A stretch of DNA of 64,000 bases from Dichetophora obliterata (GCA_963920525.1 OY986436.1:181438361-181502360), one strand, 5' to 3'; positions 10,269 to 23,740 are shown, counted from the first letter of the stretch. Numbers and translations are program-made. The notes: a model not told the origin generated them from the sequence alone.

Positions 10269-10866
10269 TTAAGGGCATACACAATAGATCCTATGGGTGC
10301 ACATGGGCTCACTATAAACTAACTAATTTCCCATCAAACCAGAAACAACTGCATCCGTAATATTTAAAATGTTCTTAAGATAGCGAAAGTAAAAAAAGTG
10401 AAATTTCAGAAAAAAATTATATAATAGAAATTCGCGAAACTTAAAGTGCTATTCTTTCAAAGCCTTTTCAAAGGAAGCTGAAAATGTTATTACTAGAAAA
10501 AATTTAAATGACTAAAAAGAGATTTAAATAAATGATAAATAAATTTATCAATTTACTATATCCACTGCACTATATTCAATATCATTTGATATACAGAGTT
10601 TATATGAACAACAAAGAGCCTATTGAAACTCTCGCAACACAAACAAGCAACACATGGGCAATGCGTAGAATTTAGTATGATTTCTTAAAAAAATTAACAC
10701 TTAGATTGCATAAGTATGTAAGCATTAAAATTACGAAAAGAAAATACCCCTATAAAATGGTGTAGCACAAATATGATATCTTCAAACGTTATCATAAAAA
10801 TCGGTCCACTACTTTTGTAATTTACTGGCAACAGAAAATTTGCGCTTAAATTTTATATAAAAGTAA
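10269..10866. other. Unassigned AT-rich sequence
   Basis: No gene or repeat boundary recognised between the LINE tail and the next inverted-repeat element. Confidence 0.5.
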
Positions 10867-12298
10867 AGATATATATGGGCATTTTCGTAGCTACGCACGT
10901 GACAGTCGTACGACTTTAATGAGTAGAAAAACAAAGAAAAATTAAATGAATTCAGATTGTGAGCTTTAGATCAAGTAAGTTTTCAAGAAGGTAACAACAA
11001 CAACTCTGTATAGAGTCAATCACTTAGCTGACTAGACAGTCTGTTTCGGAAATCGCTACAAATTCCTCTTCAGTAGTCTTTGAGTGATTAAGCTGTGATC
11101 AACTCACTGTTTAAACTAGCATATGAATGTGCAGATTCTGGAATTCATTCTTATGAATTGTATGGCTGCTAATCATATGACACTTCAAAGCAGTAGGCTA
11201 TTTATAGATCACCGCCATCAACTCTATCAAGGGTTGCCATCTGTTCTAGTTGCTTCTTCATTTATTTCAATATTCATTGGTGTTCGATTGTTTGTTGAAA
11301 TGCACCATAAAAATGAAACGAGTTTTTGCTTCGGTTAGAACACTAGCTTCTGGCGAAGCAAAAACTCGTTTCATTTCTATGGTGCATTTCGACAAACAAT
11401 CGAACACCTATGAATATTGAAATAAATGAAGAAGCAACTAGAACAGATGGCAACCCTTGATAGAGTTGATGGCGGTGATCTATAAATAGCCTAAGTGATT
11501 CCAGCTAAGTGATTGACTCTATACAGAGTTGTTGTTGTTGCCTTCTTGAAAACTTACTTGATCTAAAGCTCACAATCTTAATTCATGTAATTATTCAATA
11601 GATCATAAAAACTAATTAAAGAAAAATTAAGCTTACAGTTTTCTTATTACGATTTTTCAATAGTTTACCAAGCGCACTATACAAGGTGTAAAAGCTAAGA
11701 GTTGTCAAAAGCTTGGCTCTCAGATAAAAGCCACCAAAAATAATACGTTACGTGACATAAAATAGAAGTGGTTTTTACCTGCATCAATATAAACGAAAAA
11801 ATTTGCGAAGTGTGCACGAGTTTTTTTATGAAAGTTTTTTAATATTGTCTGGAATAATGTTGCCACATATTCATAATCGTTTCGTTGAAAAATCTTTTTT
11901 AATTATTTTTATATAAACCATAGTATGATACTTTACGTGACATGCGTTCTGTGACAAATTTTTCTTGTAAAAAAATGCTAATATTTTAAAGTTTTATTTA
12001 TTTAATTCAACTAGAAAAACATGTAAAGTGTAATTCTGGACCGTTACAATAAAAAACTGAAAAAATTTACTTATAAAGTTTCAACTTTTGTTAAAATTTT
12101 TAAACTTTTGCCACCATTTTTTAACTTTTGTTGCCATTCATCATGTTTGCTGCAATTTTTTTAAATTCAAGTTGAGATCAGCTCTCAGTACTCTCACTTT
12201 ATAAATTTAAACATTTTTTTCTCTATTATGGAGGCTTAAACGAATTTTAAGTAATTTTTCAGTCGTGGTAGACCTTTTGGCGGAAATGCCCATATATA
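10867..12298. mobile_element. Inverted-repeat element with ATATATGGGCATTT ends
   Basis: The left end near 10870 and the right end near 12281-12297 pair over about 17 bp (ATATATGGGCATTTYCG). A TA on both sides is compatible with a TA duplication, but the ends are themselves TATA-rich. An ACGTGACA motif occurs near 10898, 11752 and 11937. No transposase was found. A large foldback palindrome lies inside. The superfamily is unknown. Confidence 0.5.
10945..11587. repeat. Large foldback palindrome
   Basis: The right arm (about 11355-11587) is a near-perfect reverse complement of the left arm (10945-11335), joined by a short spacer around 11337-11350. About 160 bp of the left arm (about 11030-11190) has no counterpart on the right. 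That missing segment and the inner arm match 39690-39955, so the left arm keeps the older form. Coding frames inside are by-products of the palindrome. It is probably a foldback-type non-autonomous element. Confidence 0.85.
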
Positions 12299-14725
12299 AA
12301 AATTCTAATGATTATATGCAACGTTGCAATTCATATATAGCAACGATTTTTTAGTATTTAAGGAAAAAAGAATTTTTAATAGGAAAAAGATATCTTCAAT
12401 AAGAAAAGTTGTTATGAAACCACTTTTGCAAGCACACTCAAAATTGCTATTATGCCAATTTTATACGGACTTAAAACTCGCAACCATAAAGTGTGTTTTA
12501 TAACCTTCATTATAGCATCCTTTTATCACTTGTAAAGGAAAAACTACATTTATAAAAAAAAAAATACTTAAGAAGTTTTTTCCGAAAACTATTACTATTA
12601 TTATATGAAAATCTAGCAAACTTGCTGAACCATTTCTGCCAACTTAGAAAAAACTTTAAAAATTTCAAGTGTGTCGATATGTTTGTACAGAAATTCAAGA
12701 AAATCAAATGGTTTTTGCACCATTGCAATCATATAAGTATAATAAAAAGTTTTCCAATAAATTTTACCAACTTTTTCATAGCTTTTACAAGCTCGGCATC
12801 CACTTTCAATTATAAGCAGTTGGTTATTTTTTTTTTTACCACCAAAACAGCAAAAACTGTAGTCAAAGAACCTTGAACCAACCAACACGTTGATCCTTTA
12901 AGAAATTAAATTTTCAGACACACACACACACCCACACAAGTAAAACTAACACCTTCCTGTAAAAACGATAGACCACCAATGGTTTCCGTGCCACAGAGTA
13001 GAATTTTTTTTTGCTTGCTATAATTAAGAGAAAGACGACGTAAGCCAACAACTACTACATAACCAATAAAAGCGCCTGCCAGCAAAAAACTTTTGTCAAA
13101 CCAATACAAAAAAGCAAACCAGACAATCTGGCAACACAACACCTAACTAAAGGCGTGCAAATGAAAGATGAAACAAAGGGAGACACAGTTTTAGCTGCTT
13201 AAATAGCAATGAAAAGTGATGAAATGAGCTGAGAGACAAATCGGTGGGGGGATGGGCGTCCTTAAGTTACCGAAAGAAAGAAATGCGTGGTGTTGTGGTC
13301 ACATACCAATACTTAGGTGGGGCAATGAAAATAGCAACACTTTGTTATTCAGAGGTTATAAAAGAGAAACTTGAAGTGGGAAAAAAGGCGCACACAGGAA
13401 GTTAAGAGCAAAATAAGTTACCGAAAGTGTGACTCGTATCACTTGCCAACAAAAAAGATGCCTTGGATGGGGTACAAATAGAGGCTAGGGCCGGAATTTG
13501 TTGTTCTTGCAATTGATGCCAGGCACCGGAAGAATTTTTAATGCTTGATGCAGCAAATAGATTGTGTGGATGAATGACTGGCTGATGAACCAAAAAATGG
13601 GGATGAGTCTCTATTGCCTTCCTAGTGTTGGCAATTTTGGACCACCCCCAACCCAAGTCTCAGCCTCAGCCTCAGTCTCAGGTGCACTAAAGGCATCATT
13701 TGTTTGCTTAGGCCAAATAAAATAGCCAACAGTGGGATGTCTGTGCTGACTTGGCTCTCGCAGTGACACAAATAAAAGTTTCAACCGTTATGTCGAGGAT
13801 AATCAAGGTAATTTTTGGTTTTATCTTGTATGTGTTCGCCTAATGTTCTATTGTTGTTTTGCTCCCGCTTTGTGTTTGTATTTATTGGCCCTATTGTTGT
13901 TGGCAATTATATTTTGACTAAAGCAGCTGATGGCAGTTGTTGTTGTTACTAGGCTCTAAGCATCTCGTAATTGCATTTGTAACTGGCTTTTTTGACATCA
14001 TAATAAATCATTGTTAAGTTGCAATGTATTGCTTTTTGCATATGTGTGTACGAGGTTTGTGTGTGTCTGTGTATGTGTGCTTGAATGTAGTTCTTGCATA
14101 TGTTGCTAACATTTTCTTTTTTCTTTGTTCTGCTGCCGCCTGCCAAGTCCTTGTAACAATTAGCCATTGCGGCAGATTGTTGTGCTGGTTGCCATAAAGT
14201 TGTAGGCAGCTCTTGATGACCTCTGGCGCTCGGTTGCCAAGAACAACAAATGTTGTTTTTCTTTTCGTTTCGTTTCTTTTCGGGCGGGACCTTGTGCACA
14301 TGTGTGCACAATATGAAAAATTGCGCTTTTCTATAATAATAGAATATTCATGCGGGAGTTGCTCGTTTGGCATCATTAGGATTAGGACTACCGACTCCTC
14401 AGCAGTTGCCTTCGAAGTGTCGGAGGGACTTTATGAGGCTTCTCTTGGATTACTTAGAAGACTCACAAGAAAAATGCTTGTCATTTAGAAAAATATAAGC
14501 TTTTATTTGTTTATTAAGATATTTTTGTTTGCAAATAAAGCCATGATAAGCGCAATTTTGATGAAAAACATAGTCCACTTTGTCATGTGGCAGAGAAGTA
14601 AACAGCTTTAAGTTACTCGGAAATACATTAATTTATTCATTTTTAAATTATTGGATACCCAATAATGAATTCAGCTAAGGGTGATCCAATAAGAGCTTCT
14701 TACTTTGTTTTCTAAATAAGATACA
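12299..14725. other. Gene-free region
   Basis: No supported gene. A CA microsatellite lies at 12919-12938. Frames at 13402-13656 and 13949-14488 overlap on both strands with no recognisable domain. TGTTGTTGTT runs occur near 13938. Confidence 0.5.
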
Positions 14726-14727
14726 TA

Positions 14728-15448
14728 CACTGAGGGAAATATGTGTTAAAACTAAATGAAATTGTGTTCATATTAAACGAATTTGTTTTTGAAAGAGAGC
14801 TTGAAACAATTTAATTTAAGCTAAGCACAAATGCTTTTAAAGTTTAATTTAAAACAAAAGTTTTTGTTTTCAAGACAATGTTTTTAAATATACTTTCATT
14901 TTAAAAATTTTAAGTTTAAGGACATTTATTTAAACGAACAATTTAATGCAAAAACTTTAATATTAAAAACAAATATTTTAAAACATAATTTAAAAATATT
15001 GTTATTAGGTTTAAAACAAATAAATTATACCGCTATTTTTCGATGTCATTTTTTTAACTTTTTCGATTTTTCGAAGTCAGATTCGTGATCAGTATTTCAC
15101 TGGGACCCCTCGAATAAGAAATTTTTTGACTTCATTTGATGAAGTTTGCGTTTCATTGCGGCTTGAAATATTTTCAATATCAAAATAATTGATTAGTTCG
15201 TATCTAATCTTCTGTTCAATGTGTGTAAGACTAATTCAAAAATATTTTCAAACATTCAAATGTAAAATCGGGGTCTCAGTTGTCTGGCAATAATTTTCAA
15301 TGATTCTACAGAATATAATTTTTTAATTCCATCTCTGATAGCGACGTATTTTTGTTTTTGGAAGGAAATAATTTGTAGAAAAGCAAATGAGTTAAATTTC
15401 TATTTTAAAATTTTTTGTTTAATTTTAATGTTTGTTTTTTTCTCAGTG
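14728..15448. mobile_element. CACTGAG-ended MITE
   Basis: The 721-bp AT-rich element has inverted ends CACTGAGGGAAA and CACTGAGAAAAA, flanked by TA at 14726-14727 and 15449-15450. No coding frame. The ends resemble those at 27578-28189 and 34556-35992. It is probably a Tc1/mariner-mobilised non-autonomous element, judging from the TA target. Confidence 0.7.
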
Positions 15449-15679
15449 TACAAATCAATGTATTGATGCAATGATATTTGGAATAATAGCTCGGTTCCTA
15501 CAACTCAGTGTTTAAAAATTATTTCGTTCAAATGTTGCCCATGACTAGCTCATATGGTCCATTCTGCGGGTCTAATTTTCGACAACTTTAAAATTTCGAC
15601 AATCGGTGACGAATCGATTGTTTACGGTTTTCAGCAATTTTCTCAAAATTACGGGCTCTATGTACTCTGGTTTAATGAT

Positions 15680-15975
15680 GAATGTCCAATAGTGCAAAAT
15701 TGGTTTGAAATATGGTGATGGTTTGATAATATGTACGCTCATAACGACCAAAATGGTGTTGAAGAACTCTATAACATTCTCTAACTGATGACTGATTCTG
15801 GTAGTGAGTTTTCACAATTAATGAACGTTGTTCAGGAGTGAGTCTATTCATGATTAAGCCGTATTGAATACTGAACACAAACGTCATATGGACAAGCCAT
15901 TTGACACATAATAGGTGTAAAAACAACCCAGTTGTAAAGGGGACCTCGTATTGGTTCACCTTCTATTACAAAAAT
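15680..15975 (-). pseudogene. Mariner-type transposase, N-terminal fragment
   Basis: The minus-strand frame contains MNRLTPEQRSLIVKTHYQNQ, then SVRECYRVLQHHFGR, the first helix-turn-helix region of insect mariner transposases. A short FQTNFALLD block follows before a stop at 15672. The linker between them is deleted (YERTYYQTIT). The catalytic domain is missing. The upstream leader up to about 15975 (rc GGTGAACCAATACGAGG) resembles a mariner 5' region. No ends could be paired. Confidence 0.68.
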
Positions 15976-16470
15976 CCTGCGTTCCCGGTGAAATTTTTTC
16001 TTTTTCATTCGCATTAAAATTTTCCTAAAAACCTTTTACCTAAGACTGTAAGTTAACTTTTCCATCGAAGATTTGATAAAAATTAAGGATATGACAAAAA
16101 TTTCAAGGTATTTACAAAAGAAATTTCTACAATATCTATACTTAAGTATACAATTGTTACGCAAGCGCGGTTTTTGTGATGACTATAAAATCTATGGTAT
16201 ATCGTAAATATAATATTCATAAACAGGGTATTAAATGAAAGGTCTTGCTGTGGAGATGTGCATTACGTTCTTTTTTTTATTAAATATTGTCTGCTGTTTT
16301 AAAAAAACTAAAAAAAATGTTTTCTATAGGAAAAGTATGCTTTCAGAACATGCCTAAAAGTATGTGAGATATTTGGGGCCAACTATCAGTAACTAGCTAT
16401 GAAACTGTTATACTGACAAGTAATCAATTACAATTTGACTACTAAAACTATGCATTGATATATTCAATTC
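15976..16470. other. Unassigned AT-rich sequence
   Basis: Nothing recognised. Confidence 0.5.
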
Positions 16471-16713
16471 CAAAGTGCATGTAAAACCGCTATTCCAGGA
16501 GCTTTTACTGGCACTGCAGCAAGATTAGTCGAAAGAGGGCGTACCTTGCACAACCAATTCAAACTTCTTTCTCAACTTCCTGAAAAATCTGTATCAGGCA
16601 TTAAGCCCAAATCTGCGCATGAAAGGTGTCTTGATAGTGCGATACTAGCGCATAATAAAGATACTAGCAAAACGATATCCTTTAGACGATACATAAAATT
16701 AGAGGTTACGTGA
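16471..16713 (+). pseudogene. Helitron PIF1-type helicase fragment
   Basis: The open frame contains FTGTAARLVERGRTLHNQFK then LPEKSVSGIKPKS. This matches the PIF1 helicase segment of Helitron Rep/Hel proteins (TGIAA, GRTxHxxFKLP). Ala and Leu substitutions are present and the Walker A and B motifs are absent. It ends with TGA at about 16711. No Rep domain or Helitron ends lie nearby, so it is an isolated scrap. Confidence 0.6.
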
Positions 16714-16964
16714 TGTTAAATTATCGTTGAAATGATATCATTAAACGATTCTCGTCATACGTGATGAGAACCCAGAATAGAAGATTATCGTAGATTTGCC
16801 TGCAGGAAAAGTAATAGTTGATTGCCGGGTCCGCATTAAGGCGGCATATTTTACTCACCCTGCACAAGTGAAAGGAAAGCACCAAAAAATCACTACAATA
16901 AGAACCCTACACAATTCAGAAACGTAAGTGCGTCTATTAAACCGTGACACCCTTCACAAAGTGA

Positions 16965-17140
16965 AAAGTCCAACAGTTTGAGGGTCACTACAATCAACAG
17001 TTCAAAAGTTACTGGAGTAACAGTTTGAAAGTCACTGGCGTAACAGTTTGACAAGCACTGGAATCAATTGAATCCGAAATAGTTTGAGAAGCACTGGAGT
17101 AGTTACACAATCTACGTTGTGGAAGCACTGTAATAATCAG
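16965..17140. repeat. Degenerate 23-24-bp tandem repeat
   Basis: Five to six units resemble AACAGTTTGAAAGTCACTGG plus GT/AT-rich spacer, near 16971, 16994, 17018, 17041, 17073 and 17115. The units differ by several substitutions. Confidence 0.65.
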
Positions 17141-17177
17141 TGTCTACCTTATTGACGAAAGCTATTCGCTGTTTGTA

Positions 17178-17456
17178 TTGATGATGAATGACGCAAACCA
17201 AAGATTTACCCTCTACCAAAAATTGCTCAACGCGCCTAAAGAAGTTTTCACTTCAAAAAAAGTTATTAGTAAGAAACATAACATTTTTAGCGAACTTGTT
17301 TCTAAATTTAATTTCACGGGCTTTAGCCCAATAGCCCACGCACTGGATCTGCACCTGTACCGAAGCACTTCATTGAATAAACCTGAGAATAAACAGAAAT
17401 TAATTCAATCATATGGTGTTAGAATGGGACCAGCAAGAGGGTCTAAGTCGCAGTAA
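17178..17456 (+). CDS. Unrecognised 92-residue frame
   Basis: An ATG-initiated frame follows the 24-bp tandem repeat. The product is basic, soluble-looking and without membrane segments; it does not look low-complexity (FNFTGFSPIAHALDLHLYR). I do not recognise the family. Given the Helitron scrap 500 bp upstream it may be transposon-derived, or simply a chance frame. Confidence 0.2.
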   Translation: MMMNDANQRFTLYQKLLNAPKEVFTSKKVISKKHNIFSELVSKFNFTGFSPIAHALDLHLYRSTSLNKPENKQKLIQSYGVRMGPARGSKSQ

Positions 17457-19888
17457 GTCCAAATTGTGGAACCATAGCATGCGACTTAAAGCAACGGATA
17501 AGCATCTATAACCTCCTCTTTAACCTACTTTATCAAGACAAAATACTATTCTAGTTCTGGTTAAGAAATAACTTCTTATGATATCAAGCAGTTTATTATG
17601 TGCTCCATTAATTTGTCATCTGTTTGAATTAAATAATTTTACCTCTCTTAAAGAGTTTCTTTACCACAGTTTGTGAAAAAATCCTTCTTAATTCTCTAAA
17701 TGCTTTGAATATGTTACAATTATATTCAAGTCAGTGACTCTAACGCATACCCTTACACCATTATGTTATATCACAATCAAATCTATTCTTCCACATATAG
17801 TATAGTGGTATTGTCTTGATTTTTTACCCTGACCGGCCATCTTGGCACGTTTATTGACATGATGTCTCAACATGATTGTGTTGCATTTACTTATCTTTTG
17901 TTGTTGTTCTTAGTTTTGTTTTTTTCCCTACTCCTCTTTATATTGCATGAAGGACACTGCAAGCCAGAGAGCCTTGGAAGAGAGATACAATCAAGCCTAC
18001 ATTCGACTGCGTACAATTATCCGATGCACGTCTTTTACGAAAGTCTTCTTTATTTTTGCCCACTTTTTTGTTTTCTGTGTATGGGTCTCTGCTTAACCGC
18101 TTTCGTATAACTAAGTATGAGTACATTTCTTGGCATTTTTCACAAAACCATCTTTTAAAATTTGTACTTAAGACATTTTGCCGCACCCTTTCAGCCGCCC
18201 AACTTATTCTTAAAAATATGAGAGTGTGTGTGCCTGTGTCTATTTTCAAGCATCCTTGCATTTGGTATGGTTATTGTCTTGATTTTATTTTCAGCCTCTT
18301 CTTGGTTTTATGCTGATGTTGCTGCTGCTGCTGCTACTCTTTCTTCGACTCATACTCCTACTTGTTGGCAATTCTTCTTGTTTTATGGCTGTTTTTCTTT
18401 AGTTCTTTAGTGTTCTTCAGTCAGCTTCGTTATTACTTTCAAGTCACATACATTTTCTTAGTAGGCAGGTCCTTAATTTTTACTGTTCGTGTTGTTGTAA
18501 AATTCTTTTTATTGTAATCTTAGTGCATGTTGCTCATCATCACTTTGTTGCTAGTTGTATTGGTAGTTTTATTGTTGTCACCATTGTTGTTTTGTGGCTT
18601 TCAAACAGCATGCTTTTGCCTACATGCATGCAAATTGTCTTTCGTCCTTTCTACCGCCTTGGTTTGTTTCTTAGTTTGTTTTTGTTGCCAATTACTTGCT
18701 TCTTTTTTGGTCTTCTTGCTTCTTGATGGCATCTTGCTTCATTTTAAAAAATATTTTTGTTTTCATTGTTCTCTCTGGCAAACGACAGCATATAGAAAAA
18801 GTCAGCAATTTATAGCAAACAGTATGTTGCCAAGAAAGGATTAACTTATTTTTGCAGTTGTTATTGTTTAAATTTTTATGATGTTCAAGGTTTTACGAAG
18901 TGAGCTTTCAAGTAAGATGTTGTCAGCTTAGTGGACAGTGGTACCAGGCACATGAATTAGAGCACAAAATTTAAATATAAGCAAATGGTTGCCAGTGAAT
19001 TACGGAAGATGTTCATTTAAAAATGCAGATCTAATTAAAATTTGAAAAAAGCTACAATTTTGTTACTTTTTGTCGTCGATTTTTTTAATAAACAATCCTC
19101 TCTCTATTGATTTCTTCGTCGTTTACGAAATAGTTTTGTCATCGGAAATGATACGTCAATTTGAATTTGACAATTTAATTACACTGTATATTTATTCGTT
19201 TGGTCAGTGTTTCAAATGAAATAAGTAACTAGTGCTCTCTTCCATATATCCGGGAAAACAATTTCGCTAGCTCTTTTCCGTTTTTTTGCACCCTGAGGCA
19301 ATTGCCTCATTTGCTTTCATGTAAAAAAGTTTTTGGCTATAACTATCATAAAATAAAGTACTTTGACAAAATATTTCTGAAAAAAAAGTTCTGCCTTTAT
19401 TTGCGGATAAGAAAACATTGTTTATTTTAAAAAACGTTTAAAAGTCATATCTATTCTTAAAACTCACTGATTTTCAAAAAAATTTGTAGGTACTCTTAAA
19501 TTTAAAAAAAAATAAAATAAAATTCATTATTTAAAACAAGTTGTGACCTCACTTTGTTTTAGCATCCATTTTTAAAAATTTTTTTTTGTACAAAATTTCA
19601 TGACCCCAGCTCTTATAGGTTCTGAGATAATGCAAATGTCATCTAAAAACCGAAAAGAGCGCACTATGCGCAGCTCGAGTACCTGCTCAAATCTTAAAGA
19701 CATACATTTTTGGGTCTTATGAATTACTAATTAGGTCAAAGTTTAAACAAAATCGAGCTTTGCAGAGTTTTTTATTGATACGAAAGAACAACTTGGCGTA
19801 TGAGTGTCATTTACTTAATATTAAAGTAATTGACGTTGTTTAACCTTAATGACGTAAATAAAATTAAAATTTGTTATCTCATGATACA
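17457..19888. other. Gene-free, T-rich region
   Basis: Overlapping frames at 17859-18844 are leucine/phenylalanine-rich translations of T-rich DNA and are not supported as genes. Short GCTGCTGCTG runs lie near 18316. Confidence 0.5.
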
Positions 19889-20045
19889 AAGAGGCTGCCC
19901 CGTTATCAAGGAAACCAGGATAAGGTACCAAGCCAACAATATCACCGTGGTACCAAAAAGCGCAAATCCTATGAATTGCCCCGAGCTTCGCCAATCGAAA
20001 CATATTGGGCTTTGTTGCCAATGTCGTCGGGCAGACGTAACATGA
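19889..20045 (+). pseudogene. Tc1/IS630-type transposase C-terminal fragment
   Basis: One frame reads VPKSANPMNCPELR and the adjacent frame continues PIETYWAL. Together these match the conserved end of IS630/Tc1-like transposases (PxNxPELRPIExxWA), with a frameshift near 19990. No catalytic Asp blocks or ends were found. Confidence 0.6.
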
Positions 20046-23000
20046 ACATTACACATTTTTTGAATAGATTATTCTTTATGAAATTTTTTGGAGAATTTTG
20101 AATGCATTATTTACTTATAATTTTGATCACTTAATTTTAGCTTCACTTAAACAATGTGCAATAAATGAATAAACATCGCCATTTGCTTTCAATTGAAAAT
20201 GGCATTAATAAATAATGTGCAACAGCGTTGCCATATCCATGAAGGGATGCAAATGAATAAAGTAGAAAACAACCGATACACATTATTTTGCGATTTTAAG
20301 CCTAGCAGCAGTTTTCAAATATTTTGCATAGCAATGCATTATAAAAGCGGAAGTGAAGTTAGCAAACGACATGTATGCTAAACAAACACCACGACACTCA
20401 TACAAAAGCAAACTCAAATATGTACATGCAATCATAAATAAACACACACACACACGGATACGTGCGTATGAACGAACACCTACAATTTATGTAGTTATGT
20501 TGCTGTTGCTGTTGTTGTTGGTATTGATGTTGCATTGATGCATGCCGTTAATGCTTGACTTAATGTTGACATAAAATTGACTGACTGAATGACTGGCGTA
20601 TTGATAAAGTGACGAGCTGACTGTCTGACTTCTTTATTGATTGATTGATTGCTTGTTCGTATATGTGTAAATATGTCGAGACGAGTCAGTGTGCGAGTTT
20701 ATGATTGCGAAAGTGAGTGAGTGACTTGCTGTTAGTCAACATGATGTGTGCATTTGATTATGTGCTTATGTGTGTGTGTAATAGGCGCGTATGAGAGTGT
20801 CGAGAGATGAGGTGGCAACCTATTTATATTTTTTTCTATGCGAGCTTATTTTGGTATCGGTTGTGTGGGTGCTTGAAATGAATTTCGCTGAGCTGGCTTT
20901 TTACTATTTTAGCATTTTGAAAGATTAAGAGGAGGTTTTCATCAAAGTGACTAAAAAATAAGTAAAGTTAAGCAACTACTTTTTTCAAAACAATGCATAC
21001 GAAAGAACTGTAAGATTATTATGGTTGAGTGCATATAACTTAATTTTTATGTACAAATTTTTGTACATTAAATAGAAAATAAAATGAATTTCGTAATTCA
21101 CTTGTTTTTTTTTGCTTTGTATAGCTTTAAAAAAAGATGTATATTAAAATTTGTTAATTTGTAAAACAACATGTAAATCACTTCACTGGCCTGGACTAAC
21201 GTGGAATCGTTTGCTGATGTGGCGAAAACTTGCATTCATGCAAAGTAAAACACCACCACACGCACACACATCCAACAATGACTACTATTCATATGAAGTT
21301 GTTATTAAGTAAGCGCCATCTTTCGAGTGGGTGGTTTTGTGGGTGGCTTCTAACTATTTGCACTCTGCTGTTGAACCAAAATCAACTGTAATCAATGATA
21401 TTCTCGTCCGTTTGCTACTCATGACGAGTCCTTTGGTCACTTATTGTCATTGTGTTGTGATGAGTTAATAAAGCTGTTATTGTTGTTGGTGTTTCTGTTG
21501 ATGTTGTTTTTATTGATGTGCTATGCCAATGATGTCAGCTCAATGGAGTGACTATATACGGGTATATAAAAGCATGTCTGTTTTTGATGATATAAGTACA
21601 TTTGGGAAACAAACAAAACGAAAAAAATAGAGCAAATCACAAAGGTGCAAAATTAATTGACTTTTGATTCAAGCCGTTAATTGAACTGTTTTGTGGAAGT
21701 TTTTAAGCCTTTCAATTCAAATTATTAGTGGAAGTTTGAAAGGCTTGTAAAAAAAACTTTTATTTGATTACATATTAAACATCAGCCACCGAAAACATTT
21801 TGAAAGCTATAAATCTAATTGATTGCGACATGAATTGAGCTCTATTAAAAACATGTAGCATTTTAGAAAAATTTCAAATACTACCATGATATGCTTTTTG
21901 AGTTTGTGATTTTAATAAGATTTTTTTCCCTCGTTAAGGCTCATTAAAATAAAAATATAAATAAAAACATAACCATAAATAACTATCTTGCCAAATTAGA
22001 AAATAAATGTTTTGGCATATTTTTATTTTATTTAGGACAACTTGGATGCATTGATCACGAATATGTAAAACCTTACACTCTTTAACAAAAAGTGAAAAAG
22101 CTTTAATTTAAATAAAACTATAACTAAGCATGTTTAAGAAAGTTTATCAAGTTTAATTACTGCACTTGTTTCAAAGGTCTGTTAATAGCTTTTCCTTTCT
22201 ACCTATATTTCTGGAGACAGGAAAAAACATAAATAAAAACACAAAAACCATGTTAAATGTCAGACAACAATAATTTATCAAAATAATACATACTTTGCAT
22301 TGTTGCCACCTTTTCTAAGCAAAAAAAAAAAAAAAACATCAACCTCGGGCTACTCTTAAGTTTTTACAAAGCAAACACAGAAAAGTAAAACAAGTACTGA
22401 ATAATTAAAACCCATTTATAAGGTAAAAAAAACAACGAAAAAATGCACACACGTGGAAGTAAAATATGTAGAAATAAGTCCCACTTAATCGAAGGTGAGT
22501 TCTTTTCACACGCAGACTAACAAGCTTGCTTGAGCGAACTACTAACACAGAGTCAAAATCAACAACACGCATACATACTCACACGAGCATACTTTTCAAA
22601 GGATTACCATCAGAGCAACGGTGTTGTGACACCCGCTTTAACAGCAACAACAACAACAATAACAACAACCACAACATATAAAGAAAAACTGCACAAAGCT
22701 GGCAACACTCTAACATGTTGAAGTGAGATGTGGAGGGCGTTCATTGCGCTCAAACGGTTTGTTTTATCCTAAAGCTTTTTCTCCCAACAGCTTATCCTCC
22801 GAATTCACCGACTTGCTGCCAAAAGCAGCAAAATAAAAACAAAGCAAAAAAATGAACTGTCAACATTTTAAAGGATGTTTGCTAAGGCAACTGCAACAGC
22901 AGCAGCAACAAGAATATAAAAACTACAACCAACAACAAGCAATCTGCTTGCAACAACATTAGCAATTGCAGGTTGCTTTGAGCACTGTAAAAGGCGTTCA

Positions 23001-23740
23001 TGTTTTTCATTTCCCCCTTTTCGGTTTGAATGCAAGTTAAGAAGGAAGAACATCAGCAGCAACAACACCAAAAACAACAACAACAACAAGACAATGAAAA
23101 TATTTTGTAAGCGCAGCAGTGACAGCAACATTAAAAGCGACTTAATGCAGCATTAAGTGAAGCTGAGCAGCAGCATAACATGAAACAAACAACGAACACC
23201 TTCTTCTTGAGTTGCATCTTGAGTAATCAGCACTGTCATTGTTTGCTGTGCGTGCGAATGCAATATAGAAGATGATAGCAAGGAGAGGAGCTCTAGAATC
23301 TAGATGCTAAGCAAGACTTTGCAATGCTTTTAACTAGCTGTCAACAACAATGAAGTCAGCATTCTCAATAACTCAAAGAGCTTTTTGCATGATAAAAAAT
23401 TTAAGTTGTATCTCAAAGGAGATATTTTGTTCGTTATGAATGTTAAAGGCAAAAAACTATGAAAAAATACAACTTGATCTTAGAGGGCTTTACAGTCTAA
23501 AGCAAAAACTATATAAATTTCTAAAAATTTCAATTGTATAGAAAGAGTTGTTAAATACATTTTCACTGGCAAAAAGTCGTTTACTTAAGACACTTTAAAC
23601 TAGTTTTGTATATCTAGTTGGAAAATTTTCAGTTAAATAAATCATCTTGTAAAGAGATTAAAAATAAAAAATGACAAATGAACTGGCCATTTCAGCCCTT
23701 GTAAGGACTTTGACCTAGCTGCTTTTGATAAATTGTGTTG
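20046..23740. other. Gene-free region with simple repeats
   Basis: No supported gene. CA/GT runs lie near 20441 and 20769, TTGATTGATTGATTG near 20636, and CAA-rich runs at about 22643-22668 and 23060-23090. A 19-bp imperfect hairpin (AAGTTTTTAAGCCTTTCAA and its complement) spans about 21698-21765. Confidence 0.5.

Noticed and set aside
11123..11338. 71-residue gene in the palindrome
   Set aside because: It lies wholly in a foldback arm, and the dispersed copy at 39.7 kb does not keep the frame.
17859..18844. Membrane proteins from overlapping Leu/Phe-rich frames
   Set aside because: Frames overlap in several phases over T-rich DNA, with no conserved motif, which fits composition rather than coding.
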